Shown: positions 1 through 6,069, counted from the stretch's first letter. The stretch is 9,599 bases of DNA from Mucilaginibacter sp. (GCA_028288315.1 JAQBNY010000194.1:1-9599), one strand, 5' to 3'. Numbers and translations: made by a program. Notes: generated by a model not told the origin, from the sequence alone.

Positions 1-328
1 CACTGAACAAGAAAACCAAACCATCCAGTACACGTAATGAACGGTTCACCTCAACGGTAAAATCCACGTGACCCGGGGTATCAATAATATTGATATGATA
101 TTTTTGTCCTCTGTAATTCCAATCTACAGTTGTAGCAGCCGAGGTAATAGTAATACCACGCTCCTGCTCCTGCGCCATCCAGTCCATTGTAGCTGCACCC
201 TCGTGTACCTCGCCTATTTTGTGGCTAACACCCGAGTAGTACAATATACGCTCTGTTGTAGTAGTTTTACCGGCATCAATGTGAGCGGCAATACCTATGT
301 TTCTTGTATATCTTAGATCTCTTGACAT
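1..328 (-). CDS. fusA: Elongation factor G, N-terminal part (runs off left edge)
   Basis: Translation elongation factor G, the cytoplasmic GTPase that drives ribosomal translocation and, with ribosome recycling factor, subunit splitting. Reading leftward from ATG at 326-328, 109 codons are present. They hold the GTPase P-loop AHIDAGKT (residues 15-22), the switch I region with RGITITSAATT (57-67) and the G3 motif DTPGH (83-87), followed by the Bacteroidota-type stretch VLDGLVFLFS. The rest of the G domain and domains II-V lie outside the window. The start is fixed by the family N-terminus MSRDLRYTRNIGI. No Shine-Dalgarno is seen; the leader is A-rich. It is the third gene of the str operon after rpsL and rpsG, separated from rpsG by a 99-nt gap full of inverted repeats. 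Identification is certain; this is a partial gene only because of the window edge. Confidence 0.98.
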   Translation of the reverse strand, partial: MSRDLRYTRNIGIAAHIDAGKTTTTERILYYSGVSHKIGEVHEGAATMDWMAQEQERGITITSAATTVDWNYRGQKYHINIIDTPGHVDFTVEVNRSLRVLDGLVFLFS

Positions 329-345
329 TTCAGTTTTGATTTATT

Positions 346-424
346 GAATTAGCGAATTAGTGATTTTAGAATTAGTAACATGTTACCAAATCAATAAATC
401 ACTAATTCACTAAATCGCTAATTA
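346..424. repeat. Head-to-head 8-bp repeat array forming a long hairpin between rpsG and fusA
   Basis: The right arm (385-424) is five consecutive 8-mers read on the plus strand: ACCAAATC, AATAAATC, ACTAATTC, ACTAAATC, GCTAATTA. The left arm (346-376) holds the same unit inverted: GAATTAGC, GAATTAGT, a 7-nt GATTTTA, GAATTAGT. They meet at a perfect 12-bp palindrome, GTAACATGTTAC (375-386). The array begins four bases after the rpsG stop codon and ends about 17 bases before the fusA ATG, so it takes up nearly the whole spacer. Transcribed with the operon, it could fold into a long AU-rich hairpin. Whether it is a mobile or dispersed repeat, an RNA processing site or a translation control element cannot be told from one copy. 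Confidence 0.85.
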
Positions 425-427
425 TTT

Positions 428-895
428 TTAGAATCTAAAGTGAGAGAACGCTTTGTTAGCTTCAGCCATTTTGTGCGTATCTTCTTTCTTCTTCACAGCA
501 GCACCTTCACCTTTAGCAGCAGATATGATCTCACCGGCTAATTTCTCCATCATGGTTTTTTCACCACGACGACGAGCATAGCTGATAAGCCATTTCATAC
601 CCAAAGCAACTTTACGCTCCGGGCGAACCTCTGTAGGTACCTGGAAGTTAGCACCACCAACACGGCGGCTTTTTACTTCAACAGCAGGCATAACATTGTT
701 TAAAGCTTTTTTCCAGCTATCTAAACCATTTTCGCTGGTTTTCTTTTCAACAATTTCAATTGCGTTATAGAATATAGTATAAGCGGTAGATTTTTTACCG
801 TCAAACATCATGTTATTAACAAACCTGGTTACCAAAACATCATTGAATTTTGGATCAGGAAGAAGGATTCTTTTTTTAGGTTTTGACTTTCTCAT
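428..895 (-). CDS. rpsG: 30S ribosomal protein S7
   Basis: Primary 16S rRNA-binding protein of the small-subunit head, lining the E/P-site cleft and nucleating head assembly. The 155-aa length is normal for Bacteroidota S7. Visible hallmarks are the basic N-terminal MRKSKPKKR, the core FVNNMMFDGKKSTA (residues 26-39), the beta-hairpin VEVKSRRVGGANFQVPTEVR and the helix GMKWLISYARRRGEKTM. The ATG at 893-895 is supported by a strong Shine-Dalgarno sequence (GGAGG) nine bases upstream, unusual for this phylum. It is the second gene of the str operon, 19 nt after rpsL. In E. coli S7 represses its own operon translationally through the rpsL-rpsG spacer; here that spacer is too short for the same structure, so regulation probably differs (inference). 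Confidence 0.99.
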   Translation of the reverse strand: MRKSKPKKRILLPDPKFNDVLVTRFVNNMMFDGKKSTAYTIFYNAIEIVEKKTSENGLDSWKKALNNVMPAVEVKSRRVGGANFQVPTEVRPERKVALGMKWLISYARRRGEKTMMEKLAGEIISAAKGEGAAVKKKEDTHKMAEANKAFSHFRF

Positions 896-903
896 TGTTA
901 CTA

Positions 904-910
904 TCCTCCT
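904..910 (-). promoter_or_regulatory. Strong Shine-Dalgarno sequence of rpsG
   Basis: The transcript reads AGGAGGA, with GGAGG at 905-909 and a nine-base spacer to the rpsG ATG. It matches the core anti-Shine-Dalgarno sequence perfectly. Bacteroidota ribosomes are known to hide the anti-Shine-Dalgarno sequence with bS21, bS18 and bS6, and most genes here lack such a motif, so this site stands out. Confidence 0.85.
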
Positions 911-914
911 TTAA

Positions 915-1328
915 TTATTTCTTTTTACCTTTTGTTGGAGCCGCTGCTACTTGTCCCGGTTTAGGGCGCTTAGTTCCGTATTTAGAGCGACGTTGGTTAC
1001 GGCCGGCTACACCAGATGTATCTAACGCACCACGGATGATGTGGTAACGTACACCAGGTAAATCCTTAACACGACCACCACGGATCAGTACAATAGAGTG
1101 TTCCTGTAAGTTGTGGCCTTCACCAGGGATGTAGGCGTTAACTTCTTTACCATTTGTAAGGCGCACACGTGCAACTTTACGCATTGCTGAGTTTGGTTTT
1201 TTAGGGGTAGTGGTGTACACACGGGTGCACACGCCTCTTCGCTGTGGACAGCTGTCCAACGCTGGTGACTTACTCTTGTCAACCATAGCTACTCTACCTT
1301 TTCTAACTAATTGCTGAATAGTAGGCAT
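915..1328 (-). CDS. rpsL: 30S ribosomal protein S12
   Basis: Small-subunit protein at the decoding centre, where it takes part in codon-anticodon proofreading. The 137-aa sequence begins MPTIQQLVRKGR and holds the family core TTPKKPNSAMRKVARVRL (residues 40-57) and the HNLQEHSIVLIRGGRVKDLPGV region (72-93). The positions where streptomycin resistance or dependence mutations arise, K43, K88 and P91, carry the wild-type residues, so no ribosomal resistance allele is seen. D89, the usual methylthiolation site, is present. The C-terminus is a basic tail ending KGKKK. It is the first gene of the str operon, driven by the promoter at 1374-1403. A short AGGA lies only four bases before the ATG, too close to be a good Shine-Dalgarno. 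A shorter overlapping frame on the same strand is not coding. Confidence 0.99.
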   Translation of the reverse strand: MPTIQQLVRKGRVAMVDKSKSPALDSCPQRRGVCTRVYTTTPKKPNSAMRKVARVRLTNGKEVNAYIPGEGHNLQEHSIVLIRGGRVKDLPGVRYHIIRGALDTSGVAGRNQRRSKYGTKRPKPGQVAAAPTKGKKK

Positions 1329-1373
1329 TTTTTCCTTTTTGTATTTACAGTTTTATCCTTATTTTAAGGACTG

Positions 1374-1403
1374 CAAAGGTAGGGACTATTTTTTGATTTT
1401 CAA
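1374..1403 (-). promoter_or_regulatory. Bacteroidota housekeeping promoter of the str operon
   Basis: On the minus strand TTG (1401-1403) is followed after 19 bases by TACCTTTG (1374-1381), an exact match to the Bacteroidota -33 TTG / -7 TAnnTTTG consensus at normal spacing. Transcription should begin near 1368-1370, leaving a leader of about 40 nt before rpsL. No sugar or protein operator is obvious around it. Confidence 0.85.
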
Positions 1404-1477
1404 GGGCTTGCAGGAAAAAGATTTTGTAATAGGTTGATTAGATGGGGCGAGTGGGTGGAAGTGATAGTTTTTATGGA

Positions 1478-2734
1478 TCAAAACGTATCTTGCAACATAA
1501 CCTTATCTTTATTGCCCAACTTAATATCCTTTATCTCACCAGTTCCTTCAAAGCTAATAGAAATACCTATGATATCGCCTATTGTTTGGGTGATGGGGGC
1601 GGTAAAAATTTGCTTGTTGTTTAAGCTTACACTCAGTTTCATATCCTTAATACTGCATGCAAAATGCTGAAACCGGTTAAAATCACAACCAAAAGCGCTC
1701 ATGTCTTTTTCCTTGCCATGTATCCATTCAGATGAGGTGTACATATCCAGAGCTGATATACAACCTTTTTCGGCCAGCGGAATGATCATCGCGTTACTTT
1801 TACCTAAAATATATACTACGACTTTCCGGCAGGATGATTCTTCGGGCCTGGAGGTATTGCGCAGGGTGGTTTCCAGTGTAAAATCACCACCGTTTAAACC
1901 GTCAAATTCGCTTACATTATAAAAGCTCACCCATTTATCATTAAATACAGGCGAACCAGTTTTTTCAGTGAAAGTTTTACCTGATATTCCTAATGCACCC
2001 GGCAAATGTATATCGGTTTGGCTTAAATAAGTTGGCGTTGGTTTTTTATCCAATATACCAACCCATCCTTTGGTTTTAATAAATACAGGACTTTCCTTTT
2101 TCACTTCTCCATTTACTATCAGCTTTGCTGTAAAATAACCGGGATAATAATAAATAGAAGTATGCTCTTTCCCGTATGTTGGTATCTTTTCGTTGCGGGT
2201 AGGATCCCATGATTGCTGTAGTGTAACACTATCTATACCCAAACCAGATGCACCATAATTAAATACAACCGAATTAGGCAAGCCATCGGTCACTTTTTTA
2301 CTTTGAAATTTAACATGGATATTAGCACGGGGCTTATCCGCCTGCTTTGGTTTTGTGCTCCAAAAAATCATAAGTCCCAAAACAATCGCAATAGCTATTC
2401 CTGCTACTGGCCGATAGTTTAATTTATTGAGGTGTAAAGCAGGTTTAGAAAAAACGGGGTCATTAGTTACACTTTGCTTAAACGTGCGCCAGTTATCAAA
2501 TCCTAAAAGTTTCGCCATTGCATTTAATGTAGCAGCATTAGGCGAACTATCATATTTCACTCTTCCCCACACCCGTTTTAGAGTGGTGATGCTAAGCATG
2601 GTACCGGTTAGCTTAAAAATGCGTTCACTTAGTTTCTCAAAGTCAATATCATTCCATTTTGCGCTATCGCCCCAGTCTAGTGATTCCTCAGCCATCTTGC
2701 GCCAGCTAACAATATAAAAATCTTCTTTTTGCAT
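1478..2734 (-). CDS. Predicted membrane-spanning regulator with PKD-like and LamG-like outer domains
   Basis: The 418-aa protein has three parts. Residues 1-90 are a soluble, helical, basic head (FEKLSERIFKLTG, LSITTLKRVWGR, ATLNAMAKLLGF, NWRTFKQ) that resembles a DNA-binding head known to me from Bacteroidota regulators. Residues 109-126 form one hydrophobic segment (AGIAIAIVLGLMIFW). Residues 135-225 look like a PKD-type beta-sandwich ending PVFIKTKGW, and 240-410 like a LamG/concanavalin jelly-roll (GGDFTLETTLRN, LSVSLNNKQIF, GEIKDIKLGN). All four cysteines (302, 325, 350, 360) lie in the last domain. The layout, cytoplasmic head, one membrane span, outer sensor, recalls ToxR/CadC-type one-component regulators, but no characterised relative is known to me and DNA binding is inferred. 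It is divergent from a secreted LamG-like protein 86 bp away, a possible target or partner. No strong terminator is seen before rpsL. Confidence 0.75.
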   Translation of the reverse strand: MQKEDFYIVSWRKMAEESLDWGDSAKWNDIDFEKLSERIFKLTGTMLSITTLKRVWGRVKYDSSPNAATLNAMAKLLGFDNWRTFKQSVTNDPVFSKPALHLNKLNYRPVAGIAIAIVLGLMIFWSTKPKQADKPRANIHVKFQSKKVTDGLPNSVVFNYGASGLGIDSVTLQQSWDPTRNEKIPTYGKEHTSIYYYPGYFTAKLIVNGEVKKESPVFIKTKGWVGILDKKPTPTYLSQTDIHLPGALGISGKTFTEKTGSPVFNDKWVSFYNVSEFDGLNGGDFTLETTLRNTSRPEESSCRKVVVYILGKSNAMIIPLAEKGCISALDMYTSSEWIHGKEKDMSAFGCDFNRFQHFACSIKDMKLSVSLNNKQIFTAPITQTIGDIIGISISFEGTGEIKDIKLGNKDKVMLQDTF

Positions 2735-2745
2735 GGATTAATATC

Positions 2746-2775
2746 GTGAATGTATTTGAATGAACTTGAATAAGG
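2746..2775. promoter_or_regulatory. Three TGAAT direct repeats at 10-bp spacing in a divergent promoter region
   Basis: Three consecutive 10-bp blocks read GTGAATGTAT, TTGAATGAAC and TTGAATAAGG, so the core TGAAT recurs exactly once per DNA turn. They occupy the 86-bp gap between the membrane regulator (start 2734) and the secreted protein (start 2821). Such phasing would place three binding sites on one DNA face. The role as an operator is inferred; no clear TAnnTTTG element was found for either gene. Confidence 0.45.
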
Positions 2776-2820
2776 CTTTTTAAGGATATCGTTCCACTTT
2801 TAGTGAAAAATAAAATAAAG

Positions 2821-4017
2821 ATGAACAATAAACCTTACCCACCAAAACTTAAACATGCAATAACATTGCTATCGTGCCTGCTGATAACACATTTATCTTA
2901 TGCACAGGTAAAAACTAAAACATCCATAAAAGAAGTACATATTCCCTTTGAAGCTTCGCGGTTTGATACAACTGTACAAAAAGCAGAATTTGTTACTTAT
3001 AAAGGTGTTAAAGCCATGAAAATATTGCCTGGAAATAAACAGGTAATGCTGAAAGATCTAAATTTTACAAATGGTACCATTGAATTTGATGCAGAACCTG
3101 TAGATGTTACCCGTTCGGCTTTTTTAAGCGTTTACTTTAGGCAGCAAAGTACAAATGAAAGCGAAATTGTTTACCTGCGCTGCAAACCCGACGAAAGCCA
3201 GCAACGTAATGATGCTATACAGTATGCGCCAATTTTACATGGTGTAAACCTTTGGGATATAATGGGACATTATCAGGCTCCGGCAGTAATTCATAATAAA
3301 GATTGGAACCATATTAAACTGGTAATTTCAGGGTTACAAATGCTGGTATTTGTAAATGATATGATACGGCCGGCTTTGCAAATACCTCGATTAGAAGGTA
3401 ACAGCAGCAAAGGGATTATAGCTTTTGATGGAACGGCTTATTTTGCCAATCTGGTTGTTAAACCAAACGCAACAGAGGGTTTATCACCAATTGAGGGAGC
3501 CGACCTTACCGATCATGATATAAATTACATTCGCAGGTGGGATGTATCTGCTTCACATTTTTTAGATAAGGGACAAGAACTAACAACCGATGACCTGCCT
3601 AAAGATACTACCAAATGGCAGCCAATATTTGCTGAACGCCGTGGTCTAATTAATCTTACCCGTAAATTTGCCGGAATTGAGAACAGAGGTGGCGGTGTGC
3701 AGAATAAGAACAGGTATGTATGGCTAAAAACTACTATCCGCTCTACAAAAGAACAGGTTGCTAAAATTCAACTTGGTTTTAGCGATGAGGTATATGTTTT
3801 TATTAACGGAGGTTTACTTTATGTAGATAAGAACCAATACCCACAACCTATTAGAAAGTACCCGGATGGCCGGTTAGATATAGCAAATTCCTCATTCAAC
3901 ATCCCCTTAAAAGCGGGTGATAACGAACTGGTTATTGGTATCTCCGCTTATTTTTACGGCTGGGGAATTGCCGCTCGCATGGCTAATATGGATGGAATCT
4001 CTGTATTACAGAAGTAA
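2821..4017 (+). CDS. Secreted LamG-like / beta-sandwich carbohydrate-binding-type protein
   Basis: A 398-aa exported protein. The N-terminus (KLKHAITLLSCLLITHLSYA, residues 9-28) is a signal peptide with likely cleavage SYA|Q. Residues about 35-215 resemble the concanavalin-like fold of DUF1080/3-keto-disaccharide-hydrolase-type proteins (NGTIEFDAEP, DWNHIKLVISG, LQMLVFVND, GIIAFDGTAYFANLVVKP). Residues about 265-395 look like a galactose-binding-type beta-sandwich (LGFSDEVYVFINGGLLYV, IPLKAGDNELVIGISAYFYGWG). No catalytic motif can be assigned, so binding of a glycan or other surface ligand is more likely than hydrolysis; this is inference. ATG at 2821 is preferred over an in-frame GTG at 2803 because it puts the signal peptide in standard position. 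It is transcribed away from the membrane regulator and is followed by a strong terminator, so it appears to be a single-gene unit. Confidence 0.8.
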   Translation: MNNKPYPPKLKHAITLLSCLLITHLSYAQVKTKTSIKEVHIPFEASRFDTTVQKAEFVTYKGVKAMKILPGNKQVMLKDLNFTNGTIEFDAEPVDVTRSAFLSVYFRQQSTNESEIVYLRCKPDESQQRNDAIQYAPILHGVNLWDIMGHYQAPAVIHNKDWNHIKLVISGLQMLVFVNDMIRPALQIPRLEGNSSKGIIAFDGTAYFANLVVKPNATEGLSPIEGADLTDHDINYIRRWDVSASHFLDKGQELTTDDLPKDTTKWQPIFAERRGLINLTRKFAGIENRGGGVQNKNRYVWLKTTIRSTKEQVAKIQLGFSDEVYVFINGGLLYVDKNQYPQPIRKYPDGRLDIANSSFNIPLKAGDNELVIGISAYFYGWGIAARMANMDGISVLQK

Positions 4018-4040
4018 CTATTTACTTTACAACTGCTTTT

Positions 4041-4092
4041 ATTTGCTTGCCTTTGCAGTGGTATTAAAACTGCAAGGGCAAGTAAATTTTTT
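4041..4092 (+). terminator. Rho-independent terminator after the secreted LamG-like gene
   Basis: A 19-bp stem pairs 4041-4059 (ATTTGCTTGCCTTTGCAGT) with 4069-4087 (ACTGCAAGGGCAAGTAAAT) with only two G-U wobbles around a nine-base loop, and six T residues follow. It lies 23 bases after the stop codon and separates this transcript from the small gene that starts at 4125. Confidence 0.9.
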
Positions 4093-4124
4093 GCTATCTT
4101 CAACTCATAAACCAAACAAATCAC

Positions 4125-4376
4125 ATGAAAACAGACCTGTACACCAAAGTAATACTGACCATTATTGCAGTTGCACTAACCCTTAACTTAATTAAAAGCA
4201 GCATCACCCCTGCCATGGCCGACAATAAAAGGTATGTGACTCTGCCTGTAAACCCGGATGGCAGCATTAATGTGAACATTAATAAAATGAACGAAACGAT
4301 GGATGTGAATATAAAAAACGTTGAAAGAGGCGCATTATATTACTTATCACCTATACCGGTAAAGGTTACCCAGTAA
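4125..4376 (+). CDS. Small signal-anchored protein of unknown function
   Basis: An 83-aa protein beginning MKTDLYTKVILTIIAVALTL. Residues 8-24 form one hydrophobic segment that could be a membrane anchor or an uncleaved signal. The remainder is short and hydrophilic, with repeated Asn and Val (VNPDGSINVNINKMNETMDVNI), which suggests a small beta-rich outer domain, then a conserved-looking ending YLSPIPVKVTQ. Small proteins with this N-terminus recur in Sphingobacteriaceae as far as I recall, but no function is known to me. It sits between a strong upstream terminator and a downstream one, so it is its own short transcription unit. A weak TATCTTCA resembling the -7 element lies at 4095-4102. 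The ATG is preceded by an A-rich leader without Shine-Dalgarno. Confidence 0.75.
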   Translation: MKTDLYTKVILTIIAVALTLNLIKSSITPAMADNKRYVTLPVNPDGSINVNINKMNETMDVNIKNVERGALYYLSPIPVKVTQ

Positions 4377-4390
4377 ATAATTAATAGAAT

Positions 4391-4430
4391 AAAAAAAGTA
4401 GGTGTAATTTAAACTATACCTGCTTTTTTT
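4391..4430. terminator. Bidirectional Rho-independent terminator
   Basis: Sixteen bases at 4391-4406 (AAAAAAAGTAGGTGTA) pair with 4415-4430 across an eight-base loop with two G-U wobbles. The stem ends in A-tracts and T-tracts, so it can terminate transcription from either side. It lies between the 83-aa gene and the oppositely oriented 40-aa lipoprotein gene. Confidence 0.88.
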
Positions 4431-4466
4431 ATTTGCGGTTCATTTAAGATCCGTCCAATTAAAACA

Positions 4467-4589
4467 TTAACGAGACGGAGCGCCGGGTGGTTTTGGCGGG
4501 GGCTTAGGATGATGCATACTTCCGCAACCTGTTCCAATTGCCGTGTATAATGCAGCAAGCATTACAAGGCCTATTAGCGTCTTTTTCAT
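4467..4589 (-). CDS. Tiny proline-rich putative lipoprotein (40 aa)
   Basis: Reading leftward from ATG at 4587-4589, 40 codons end in TAA at 4467-4469. The start MKKTLIGLVMLAALYTAIGTGC is a classic export signal: two lysines, a hydrophobic core and a cysteine at residue 22 in the context GTGC, close to a lipobox although Gly at -3 is not the best residue. After the cysteine comes GSMHHPKPPPKPPGAPSR, a short basic, His- and Pro-rich tail. If lipid-modified, the mature peptide would be only 19 residues, a small envelope anchor. No acidic surface-export signal follows the cysteine, so it may stay facing the periplasm. It begins 57 bases after the acyl-CoA dehydrogenase stop codon on the same strand and ends in front of the bidirectional terminator. 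Function is unknown. Confidence 0.65.
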   Translation of the reverse strand: MKKTLIGLVMLAALYTAIGTGCGSMHHPKPPPKPPGAPSR

Positions 4590-4646
4590 AATGCTGTTTT
4601 TATTGATTAATAAGCCTTTATGCAGATTTGTTTTAGCTATTTAAAC

Positions 4647-5819
4647 CTACCGCAGCACTTCCCTGCTTATTACTATTTTTTGTATCTCAGACGTCCCCTC
4701 ACCTATTGTACATAGTTTGGCATCACGGTAAAATTTCTCTACCGGAAAATCTTTTGTATAACCATATCCGCCAAATATTTGCACAGCCTCATTAGCGGCA
4801 CGTACGGCCACTTCTGATGCAAAATATTTTGCCATAGCCGATTGCTTGGTTACCGGCAAGTGACGATGCTTTAAATCGGCGGCTTGCATTATCAGGAGTT
4901 CGGCAGCTTCTATTTCGGTAGCCATATCTGCAAGTTTAAATGCAATACCCTGGAAATTACTAATGGGCTGCCCAAACTGATGGCGTTCCTTTGAGTATGC
5001 TACAGCAGCTTCAAATGCACCTTTGGCAATCCCTAATGATAAAGCCGCTATTGATATCCGTCCGCCATCAAGCACTTTCATGGCTTGTTTAAAACCATCG
5101 CCTTCGGCGCCTAACAAATTTTCTTTAGGTACGCGGCAATTGTCAAATATCATTTCGGTGGTTTCTGATGCGCGCATGCCTAGTTTATTCTCTTTTTTAC
5201 CGGCGTTAAAACCGGGTGTGCCTCTTTCAATAACAATGGCCGATATTCCTTTTGAATCGCCTTTGTTACCTGTACGCACCATAACCACAGCTATATCGCC
5301 AGATTTACCGTGAGTGATCCAGTTTTTTGAACCATTCACAATATAATGGTCGCCATCTAATACAGCAGTAGTGTTCATGCCCATCGCATCAGACCCTGTG
5401 TTGGCTTCAGTTAACCCCCATGCACCCAGCCATTCGGCGGTAGCCAGTTTAGGTAACCATCTTTGTTTTTGCTCGTCATTTGCAAACGCCAGGATATGAC
5501 CTGTACATAATGAGTTATGTGCTGCAACTGATAAACCTATTGATCCGCAAACTTTAGCTATCTCAACAATAACGGTAACGTACTCGGCATAGCCAAAGCC
5601 CGACCCTCCGTATTCTTCAGGGACCAGCACGCCCATCATGCCGGTTTCACCTAATTGTTTAAAAAGGTGTAGTGGGAAAAACTGCTCCTCGTCCCATTGC
5701 ATTACATTTGGCCTGATATATTTCTCGGCAAAATCCTTCGCCATCTGACCTATCATTTTTTGATTTTCGGTTATAGAAAAGTCATAGCCTGTAACGCTAT
5801 CCGTTAATATATGATCCAT
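4647..5819 (-). CDS. Acyl-CoA dehydrogenase (short/medium-chain type)
   Basis: FAD-dependent enzyme that introduces the trans-2 double bond into acyl-CoA and passes electrons to ETF; cytoplasmic. The 390 residues cover the full family: helical N-domain (FSITENQKMIGQMAKDFAE), the YGGSGFGYAEYV region (70-81), FAD/substrate signature WGLTEANTGSDA (134-145), beta-domain with KNWITHG (165-171), and C-domain with RHQFGQPISNFQ (279-290) and GGYGYTKDFPVEKFYRDAK (350-368). The catalytic base is E374 in TIGEGTSEIQ; many relatives have Tyr where Gly373 is. ATG at 5817-5819 is chosen because the family N-terminus starts there; the longer frame to 5966 adds 49 non-homologous residues. It resembles butyryl- or glutaryl-type enzymes, but chain length cannot be read from sequence. 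No ETF or thiolase gene is adjacent. Confidence 0.95.
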   Translation of the reverse strand: MDHILTDSVTGYDFSITENQKMIGQMAKDFAEKYIRPNVMQWDEEQFFPLHLFKQLGETGMMGVLVPEEYGGSGFGYAEYVTVIVEIAKVCGSIGLSVAAHNSLCTGHILAFANDEQKQRWLPKLATAEWLGAWGLTEANTGSDAMGMNTTAVLDGDHYIVNGSKNWITHGKSGDIAVVMVRTGNKGDSKGISAIVIERGTPGFNAGKKENKLGMRASETTEMIFDNCRVPKENLLGAEGDGFKQAMKVLDGGRISIAALSLGIAKGAFEAAVAYSKERHQFGQPISNFQGIAFKLADMATEIEAAELLIMQAADLKHRHLPVTKQSAMAKYFASEVAVRAANEAVQIFGGYGYTKDFPVEKFYRDAKLCTIGEGTSEIQKIVISREVLR

Positions 5820-5953
5820 CTTTTTGTTCGTATTATAATTGATTTCAGTAAAACTAACGATTAATTTCTCTATTTGATTTAGGCATAAAGGCCACCAAAT
5901 CAATAACAAAACGGTATTTGGTATAAATAACCGGTTTAAAATAGAGTAAGCTA

Positions 5954-5977
5954 ATTTACTATGCATGCATAGTAAAT
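5954..5977. promoter_or_regulatory. 24-bp perfect palindrome, probable operator
   Basis: The half-site ATTTACTATGCA (5954-5965) is followed without spacer by its exact reverse complement (5966-5977). It lies 135 bp before the acyl-CoA dehydrogenase start and 92 bp before the DinB-family start. Length, symmetry and alternating ATGCATGCAT core fit a site for a dimeric regulator such as a MarR or TetR family member. No regulator gene of these families is next to it, so the protein is unknown. The absence of a poly-T tract argues against a terminator. Confidence 0.6.
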
Positions 5978-6008
5978 AAAAATATTTTTTAATTTATTTT
6001 TTTACTGC

Positions 6009-6024
6009 TGACATAGGGCTGTCA
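6009..6024 (+). promoter_or_regulatory. TGACA-N6-TGTCA inverted repeat before the DinB-family gene
   Basis: TGACATAGGGCTGTCA is a perfect 5-6-5 inverted repeat about 45 bp before the DinB-family ATG. A TTTCTTTG (6036-6043), one base from the TAnnTTTG -7 consensus, follows 11 bases later, so the repeat would cover the -33 region. It probably binds an activator or repressor of the DinB-family gene; the regulator is not in the window. Confidence 0.45.
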
Positions 6025-6069
6025 TCATCAGGTTGTTTCTTTGAATTACAAACCAAAAACAACAACATC

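Noticed and set aside
915..1328. Possible streptomycin-resistance allele of rpsL
   Set aside because: K43, K88 and P91 are all wild type.
2803..2820. GTG start six codons before the secreted LamG-like protein ATG
   Set aside because: The ATG at 2821 gives a normal signal peptide; the extra Lys-rich codons add nothing and no Shine-Dalgarno supports GTG.
5874..5903. Weak inverted repeat GATTTAGGC...GCC-ACC-AAATC upstream of the acyl-CoA dehydrogenase
   Set aside because: The arms need gaps and mismatches, and AT-rich spacer sequence makes such matches likely by chance.
5820..5966. 49-codon N-terminal extension of the acyl-CoA dehydrogenase, starting inside the 24-bp palindrome
   Set aside because: The extension is AT-rich, has a hydrophobic stretch unlike any acyl-CoA dehydrogenase and begins in an apparent operator. 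The family N-terminus fits ATG at 5819.
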